Positions 15,808-20,003 of a stretch of DNA of 20,003 nt are shown piece by piece. The stretch spans positions 1 to 20,003 of the forward strand of contig JAGVKI010000086.1 in the NCBI GenBank assembly GCA_020050695.1, in the 5' to 3' direction. Numbering within the stretch: the stretch's first letter is position 1; every line of letters starts with the position of its first letter. This DNA is from Alphaproteobacteria bacterium (GTDB taxonomy: Bacteria; Pseudomonadota; Alphaproteobacteria; Rickettsiales; SXRF01). A model generated the notes under the pieces. That model saw only the letters and a program-made list of their open reading frames with translations, had not been told where the DNA came from and did no database searches. The translations under genes and the position numbers were made by a program.

Positions 15808-16430
15808 AAATCATTCTACTATCGCTACTTTTGCTGCATTGCCTGATAAGTCCTGCCAATGCAAACTCCGTATACAGGTCTTTAGAATTACAGCAGGATT
15901 TTCATACTAAAATCCCGTGGCAAGTATCGATTATTACAAAGGATGATAGTCTATCCTTATGCTTTACTACCTATCACGAAAAACAATGCGCCCCTATTCT
16001 CATTCCATCCATTAAGGTGCAATACCCAGCCAACGAGGTCAAACCACTTACCGTCCTACATGATCCCTTGCTGCTAGAAGTCATCTCCAAATTCTCCGAC
16101 AACGGCAGCGGCGCACTGATAAAGCTTGAATATTGGTACTATGACCACCCATCAGAACATTTCAAAACAGCAGGGCATGCAACCCTCACCGAACAAAGCG
16201 AATATCGATGGGAGAATGGGATACTCATCACCGCCGATGCCCATATGCAAGAAGGAGAAACCCATTTTGAGCCTCACCACTTCGAAATCACTGCATACCG
16301 TTATGCTTCAGGTAACCTGCAGCAAGTAACGCGCTATGTCACCCGTGACAAATATCCCAGCTTTGATGAAGTAGATAAAATCGAGGTCATCGTGCATGAA
16401 CTGCCCACTATTCGAAAGCAGTTACGATAA
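15804..16430 (+). CDS. Exported protein of unknown function (candidate periplasmic immunity protein)
   Basis: 208 aa with a clear Sec signal peptide: MKI, a Leu-rich core to residue 16, then SPANA with cleavage expected after Ala20. The mature part is beta-rich and polar with no recognised domain; two Cys (about residues 53 and 62) could form a disulfide. Its start overlaps the stop of the MuF-muralytic gene by 4 bp, so the two are made together. A peptidoglycan-attacking effector paired with a periplasmic partner is the classical immunity arrangement, and that is the basis of the proposed role. It ends 20 bp before the convergent tRNA gene. It could equally be an unrelated periplasmic protein. 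Confidence 0.7.
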   Translation: MKIILLSLLLLHCLISPANANSVYRSLELQQDFHTKIPWQVSIITKDDSLSLCFTTYHEKQCAPILIPSIKVQYPANEVKPLTVLHDPLLLEVISKFSDNGSGALIKLEYWYYDHPSEHFKTAGHATLTEQSEYRWENGILITADAHMQEGETHFEPHHFEITAYRYASGNLQQVTRYVTRDKYPSFDEVDKIEVIVHELPTIRKQLR

Positions 16431-16450
16431 ACCTGTTGTGAGTGAAGAAA

Positions 16451-16526
16451 TGGTGGGCCGTGCAGGGGTCGAACCTGCGACCTATTGATTAAGAGTCAAC
16501 CGCTCTACCAACTGAGCTAACGGCCC
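16451..16526 (-). tRNA. tRNA-Lys (anticodon CTT), CCA encoded
   Basis: The minus strand folds into a full cloverleaf: a 7-bp acceptor stem GGGCCGT/ACGGCCC without mismatch, D-loop with AGCTCAGTTGGTAGAGC, anticodon loop CTCTTAA giving CTT, T-arm with GGTTCGAACC, discriminator A and encoded CCA at 16453-16451. It decodes AAG. tRNA genes are common integration sites, and the low-GC accessory genes lie directly against its 3' end. Confidence 0.97.
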
Positions 16527-16653
16527 CCAAATTCTTGAAATCGCTTTACGAAAAAGCCTTATTTTTTTATGGGATACCGCAGACAAAGTAAAGCTAAGAC
16601 TGGTTTTTTATTAATATTCAAAAAACAGCAGCAATTACAGTCCGTTGTTTGCC

Positions 16654-18480
16654 CTATATGGGGAAAAATATCGGCAGAAGCAATGAATAGGCCGCCCACA
16701 TAAGCAAGGTAAGCGGAATACCGACCCGCAGGAAGTCAGTGAATTTATAGTTGCCTGCACCGTACACCATGAGGTTGCAATTATCCGCCATCGGGGTTGC
16801 GTAACTCATATTCACGCCAAACAATACTGCCAGCACGAAGGCTTCCGGTGAATAGCCCAGTTCATGCGCCAGCTTGATCGCAATAGGCGTTCCAATCACC
16901 GCTGCCGCACTGTTGGATACCAGGTTGGCCATGAGCGCCATGAACAGTATAAGCGCGCTGAGAATCCATGTGCCGGGCAAATGGGAGGTCGCTTGCGCAA
17001 ATTCCTGCGCCAGAAATTGCGCCGCGCCGGTTTTGACCATCGCCATAGAAAGCGCAATACTGGCCACCGTCAGGAATATCATTTTTGAATCGAGCGCACG
17101 AAACGCCGTACGCCAGTCAAGGCAGCGTGTCCCAATCATCAGCAATACGCCCGCTACCGCGCTTTGCGCGACCGGCAGGATCTTAAGCGATGACGCAAGT
17201 ACAATCAGCCCCATGATGCTCAGCGCCATCAGCGCCTTTTGCGTAAGCGGAAGCAACGTGGATGCATCAAGCACCATCAGGTCGCCCGTCTGGCGCAGCG
17301 CTGCAATACGCTCCACCGGCCCTTGAATGAGCAATACATCGCCCAGACGCAGCGGTGTGCTTTCGATATTCTGAAGCTGCATGTCCATGCCTTTTTCAAC
17401 GCGGTGCAGCGCCAGCGGAATAAGCTGGTAGCGTTCGTCAAAATCACTGTCATGCAGGCTGCGCCCTACCAGCGGCGAATGCGGCGTGATCACCAGTTCT
17501 GCAAGTTGCTGGTCTTCGGCGCCTACTGGTTTTTCTACATTCTGCGCACCATCGCCTGACGTATGCAGCAGCACACCCCAGGTCTGTTCAATTTCCTTGA
17601 TGCGCTCCGGTGTATCGCGGATGGTAAAACTATCGCCTTCTTCCAGTGTGGTATCAGGCAGTGGCAATACCGCAACGCCTTTGCGCTCAAGGCGTAATAT
17701 CTTGACGCGGCCACCGCTTTTTTCGATCGCTTCGCTGATGGTCTTGCCCGTGATCTTGCTATCGGCGCCCACATTAAAACGGGTGGTGAACACACGCGGC
17801 GATATGTCAGGCATCTGTGGTGTGCGGTGGGGAAGGATGCGCGGCGCAACCAGCCACAAAAACAAAATACCTACAGAGCCTGCAATAGCAGCAGGCGCAA
17901 AGAAATCAAACATGCCGAAATTACGCACGCCCAGCGCAGTAGCCGAACCAATCACCAGCAGGTTCAGCGAGGTGCCGATAGGGGTTGCCATGCCGCCTAT
18001 CTGTGCGGCAAACGTCATAGGCATCAGCGTGCTTGACGCCGCCATGCCCGAGCGCAGCGATACACTGACCAGTATGGGAATCATCAGCACTACTTGCGGC
18101 GTATTATTCATGAATGCGCTAAGCACTGCCGTCATCATCAGCAAGACGATAAACGCCAGTTGCGGGCTGTTATTCCAATAGCGCGCAATGAGGCGACCTA
18201 TAGGCGTAAGCGCGCCGGTGCGCACCAGGCTTTCGCTTGCCATCATCAGCGCGCTGATGGCAACCAGCGCTTCATTGCCAAATCCCATGAAAAAATCAGA
18301 CGGTTCGACTTGTTGCTCGCCCTCGCCATATGGGAATATGGTAAAGCCAAGCCCAAGCGATACAATGATCAGCAGCGCGGATGTTTCTATCGGCAGGCGA
18401 TCACGCGAAAACAGGAATAAGGCAACGAGGGTAAGTAAAAGTACGCTAATCGCGTGGGGGTTCAGCGCTATGGCCTGCAT
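16654..18480 (-). CDS. SLC13/DASS-type permease with two TrkA_C domains
   Basis: 608 aa, inner-membrane transporter. Two halves of hydrophobic segments flank a soluble centre. The first half has the signatures AFMNNTPQVVLMIP (122-135) and GGMATPIGTSLNLLV (162-176). The second repeats them as NLVSNSAAAVIGTPIA and ATPMADNCNLMVYGAG, as expected for the inverted repeats of the divalent anion:Na+ symporter family. The centre holds two RCK_C/TrkA_C-like domains (about 235-305 and 328-400). Such proteins carry sulfate, dicarboxylates or similar anions, and the TrkA_C domains probably bind a regulatory ligand; the substrate is not readable. ATG at 18480 is at the N-terminus of the first helix. It is a single-gene unit upstream of the tRNA. 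Confidence 0.88.
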   Translation of the reverse strand: MQAIALNPHAISVLLLTLVALFLFSRDRLPIETSALLIIVSLGLGFTIFPYGEGEQQVEPSDFFMGFGNEALVAISALMMASESLVRTGALTPIGRLIARYWNNSPQLAFIVLLMMTAVLSAFMNNTPQVVLMIPILVSVSLRSGMAASSTLMPMTFAAQIGGMATPIGTSLNLLVIGSATALGVRNFGMFDFFAPAAIAGSVGILFLWLVAPRILPHRTPQMPDISPRVFTTRFNVGADSKITGKTISEAIEKSGGRVKILRLERKGVAVLPLPDTTLEEGDSFTIRDTPERIKEIEQTWGVLLHTSGDGAQNVEKPVGAEDQQLAELVITPHSPLVGRSLHDSDFDERYQLIPLALHRVEKGMDMQLQNIESTPLRLGDVLLIQGPVERIAALRQTGDLMVLDASTLLPLTQKALMALSIMGLIVLASSLKILPVAQSAVAGVLLMIGTRCLDWRTAFRALDSKMIFLTVASIALSMAMVKTGAAQFLAQEFAQATSHLPGTWILSALILFMALMANLVSNSAAAVIGTPIAIKLAHELGYSPEAFVLAVLFGVNMSYATPMADNCNLMVYGAGNYKFTDFLRVGIPLTLLMWAAYSLLLPIFFPI

Positions 18481-18807
18481 GGTAATCCAATATTCCTTGT
18501 GGAGTAATCTCTGCTTTTAAATAGCTGAAACCATGTAAGAAAGTAATAGCTAAAACTGCAGAGGAAGAGAGGAATATGCGCTGGAAGGACAATCATTGTA
18601 GCAGCAGCGCGACAAAAGCACCAGTGGATTAATCGCCCTATCATCAAATAATCCAGCCACTTACAATGGTCATCCACATATTTTTAGATGAATCGCGGCG
18701 GTTTTTGCGCTATAGTATGTCTATGGGATAGCCGCAAGCAATCCTCGCTAAAGGCCTGTTTTGACCTATCCCCACCGTACACACGTAGCGTACAGTAAGG
18801 AGCCTGC
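18481..18807. other. Divergent intergenic region between the permease gene and usg
   Basis: 327 bp without a convincing gene. On the plus strand a TATAGT (18711-18716) lies about 90 bp before usg, with only a weak -35. Its predicted transcript would start near 18723, at an inverted repeat GGGATAG (18725-18731) / CTATCCC (18766-18772). The permease side shows AAGGA upstream of its ATG but no clear promoter. A 69-codon minus frame here has no coding character. Confidence 0.45.
18725..18772 (+). promoter_or_regulatory. Possible structured 5' leader of usg
   Basis: A 7-bp perfect inverted repeat closes a 34-nt interior containing a smaller GCC/GGC pairing. It starts within a few nt of the start predicted from TATAGT at 18711. 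No known riboswitch class is recognised. Confidence 0.3.
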
Positions 18808-19071
18808 ATGTCAGAATTACAATTGATGCTTAAAGACTACCGCCTCACTACCGCAGAGATACTATATCACCTGCCTGATCATCCCGTTCTCCTGCAAGCC
18901 TATATATGGCAGGAACTCGACCTTGCCCCCAAATTTCCAGTGCTCAATAAATTCCTCGGATTCTGGGAAAAGGAACTCGACGGCAAGCTACATTCCGTGA
19001 AAATCACCAGCGCAAAACTAATCACCCCTGCAGAGTTCAAACTATGCAAGGGTGAGATCAGTATTCATTAG
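18808..19071 (+). CDS. usg: Usg family protein
   Basis: 87 aa, full length for the family. The pattern YRLTTAEILYHLPDHP (11-26), LLQAYIWQELDLAPKFP (28-44) and the later DGKLHSV is that of Usg, a small protein found mainly in Alphaproteobacteria and historically named for its position beside the trpF (phosphoribosylanthranilate isomerase) gene. Its biochemical role is not established. AAGGAG lies 6 nt upstream of the ATG. trpF is not in this window. The gene is convergent with the next one, 29 bp apart. Confidence 0.92.
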   Translation: MSELQLMLKDYRLTTAEILYHLPDHPVLLQAYIWQELDLAPKFPVLNKFLGFWEKELDGKLHSVKITSAKLITPAEFKLCKGEISIH

Positions 19072-19087
19072 AATATAGAGAATTACA

Positions 19088-19117
19088 GGCCCGGCGACGC
19101 TTATGCGTCGGTATCGG
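19088..19117. other. GC-rich stem-loop between convergent genes
   Basis: CGACGC-TTAT-GCGTCG (19095-19110) forms a tight 6-bp hairpin that includes the stop of the minus-strand gene. Neither strand has a T-run after it, so it is at best a weak or factor-dependent transcription end point. Confidence 0.35.
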
Positions 19118-19445
19118 CGTCTTCGTGCTCGGACACTTCATCCTGCTCATCAGCGGCAGGGCGGCGACCTTTACGATTATTCTCAGGCTTGCTCTTGATG
19201 AGCTTGCCCTTATCGCCATCCCAGGTGTACTGGTAAACAACGGTTTTGGTGCCGGTGGTAACAATATCGCCGTTAGCCAGCTGTAATACGTCAAAACCCT
19301 TCTGAAGCGAGTCCTGGATAAGTGAGGACGACTGGCGCAGATAGCGCGGATCGAGCATCATATTGGTGATTTCTGGTTCCCCCTCTGCTGATTTCTTGGC
19401 AGCAGCAGTAGCGATCCTTTTGGTATTGAGGTCGAGTTTTTTCAT
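19101..19445 (-). CDS. Conserved-looking hypothetical protein, 114 aa
   Basis: Small soluble protein with a basic N-terminus (MKKLDLNTKRIATAAAKK), a compact middle (MLDPRYLRQSSSLIQDSL, then a beta-like LANGDIVTTGTKTVVYQY) and an acidic, disordered tail rich in Glu and Asp. No signal peptide, membrane segment or known motif was recognised. AAGGAT sits 7 nt upstream of the ATG, which supports translation. It lies between usg and the flagellar hook gene, separated from the latter by a strong terminator, so it is its own unit. Function unknown. Confidence 0.75.
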   Translation of the reverse strand: MKKLDLNTKRIATAAAKKSAEGEPEITNMMLDPRYLRQSSSLIQDSLQKGFDVLQLANGDIVTTGTKTVVYQYTWDGDKGKLIKSKPENNRKGRRPAADEQDEVSEHEDADTDA

Positions 19446-19688
19446 TGCAGGATCCTTGCGCTTATAGCGTTGCGTTAATATTACTTGTTAACCATTGCAA
19501 AAATACCAGCCGGAATATCAAACAACTACATATACCGCGTCGGTCATTCAGAAACACTTACTGTAGTAGTGAATTAAACCAGCCTTGTCAACTTCTATCA
19601 ACAAAGAATTTACCTTTACCATACAGATTGTTAATTAGTTGCTCATTAACCTTTACCCTAGGCTTTTCCTGCCCTGGGGAAATATCCC
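19446..19688. promoter_or_regulatory. AT-rich upstream region with TTAAC boxes resembling CtrA sites
   Basis: The stretch upstream of the 114-aa gene holds TTAACCAT at 19488-19495 (an exact match to the CtrA half-site as usually written) and TTAG-N7-TTAAC at 19635-19650, one base off the full TTAA-N7-TTAAC box. CtrA is the alphaproteobacterial cell-cycle and flagellar regulator. A plus-strand 102-codon frame across this region is not supported as a gene. Confidence 0.35.
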
Positions 19689-19733
19689 CAAAAAAAGAAA
19701 CCGCCGCCCTGGGAACGAATTCAGGACGGCGGC
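19689..19733 (-). terminator. Strong rho-independent terminator after the flagellar hook gene
   Basis: On the minus strand an 11-bp GC-rich stem, CCGCCGTCCTG with CAGGGCGGCGG (one G-T pair), closes a 10-nt loop and is followed by TTTCTTTTTTT. It lies about 48 bp after the hook-gene stop. Confidence 0.9.
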
Positions 19734-19780
19734 TAAAGTTAAGTAGAGGTTAATAATAGTTTATATCAGGGCCTCAAGTC

Positions 19781-20003
19781 TTACCTGATGATCTGGTCAA
19801 GGTCTTCCAGCAGCGAGTTGGCTGTCTGGATCACTTTGGTGTTCGCCGAGTAAGAACGCTGTGCCACGATCATGTCGGTCAGCTGGTTTGCAAGCTCCAC
19901 GTTGGACGCTTCAAGCTGTGCCGATGCAATCGCACCTACGCCGCTGTCACCTGGCTCTTTCAGGTTTACTACACCTGAAGCAGAGGTCTGCGAGTAGGAG
20001 TTA
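19781..20003 (-). CDS. flgE: Flagellar hook protein, C-terminal end (FlgE-like, partial)
   Basis: The last 73 codons and stop of a gene entering from the window edge. The sequence ASAQLEASNVELANQLTDM followed by IVAQRSYSANTKVIQTANSLL is the C-terminal D0 helix of flagellar rod/hook proteins. The ANTKVI and terminal Leu-rich helix fit the hook protein FlgE best; FlgG or FlgF share the fold and cannot be excluded from this piece. It forms part of the extracellular hook. The transcript ends at the terminator immediately downstream. Confidence 0.78.
   Translation of the reverse strand, partial: NSYSQTSASGVVNLKEPGDSGVGAIASAQLEASNVELANQLTDMIVAQRSYSANTKVIQTANSLLEDLDQIIR

Noticed and set aside
19445..19753. 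102-codon plus-strand frame over the terminator region
   Set aside because: It runs through the hook-gene terminator and AT-rich promoter DNA and shows no protein-like composition.
1..20003. CRISPR array or insertion sequence
   Set aside because: No evenly spaced repeats and no transposase frame were seen on either strand.

Overview
This window looks like a chromosomal segment of a flagellated alphaproteobacterium of moderate GC. The evidence is a Usg-family gene (a family typical of Alphaproteobacteria), the C-terminal end of a flagellar hook protein, possible CtrA-like TTAAC boxes and a chromosomal tRNA-Lys. No finer placement is supported by the sequence alone.

Left part (1-10188, all minus strand, read right to left): a long surface-glycan operon. 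A good promoter (TTGATA, 16 nt, TATAGT) sits just downstream of a neighbour's terminator. It is followed by E1-alpha and E1-beta subunits of a thiamine-diphosphate (ThDP) dehydrogenase-like enzyme, a SAM methyltransferase, a sulfotransferase-fold protein, an APS-kinase-like kinase, a PEP-synthase-like glutamine kinase, a class I glutamine amidotransferase and a sugar-type nucleotidyltransferase. After a 0.37-kb gap come a PhyH-type dioxygenase and an FkbM methyltransferase (cut by the window edge). Four consecutive genes match, in type and in order, the Campylobacter jejuni Cj1415-Cj1418 set. That set makes activated phosphoramidate for O-methyl phosphoramidate (MeOPN) capsule decoration: glutamine to glutamine phosphate, to gamma-glutamyl-CDP-amidate, to cytidine diphosphoramidate, to its 3'-phosphate. 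The sulfotransferase-like protein is a natural candidate for the transferase that uses this 3'-phosphorylated donor, and the methyltransferase for the O-methylation.

Middle (10281-13395): an inositol-monophosphatase/CysQ-family phosphatase (minus) diverges from a GDP-L-fucose synthase gene and a fosmidomycin-resistance-type MFS exporter (plus). The phosphatase could recycle the 3',5'-bisphosphate nucleotide left after transfer.

Accessory region (13396-16450, plus strand, lower GC): a ChaN/Tiki-like protein gene is bracketed by a 36-bp near-identical repeat of the exporter's 3' end, which looks like an insertion or duplication scar. Next is a MuF-domain protein fused to a phage-type muralytic-like domain, translationally coupled to a small exported protein, which is a plausible toxin/immunity pair. 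A tRNA-Lys(CTT) marks the far edge.

Right part (16451-20003): an SLC13-type permease with two TrkA_C domains (minus), usg (plus), a short unknown protein gene (minus), a strong terminator, and the 3' end of a flagellar hook gene (minus).
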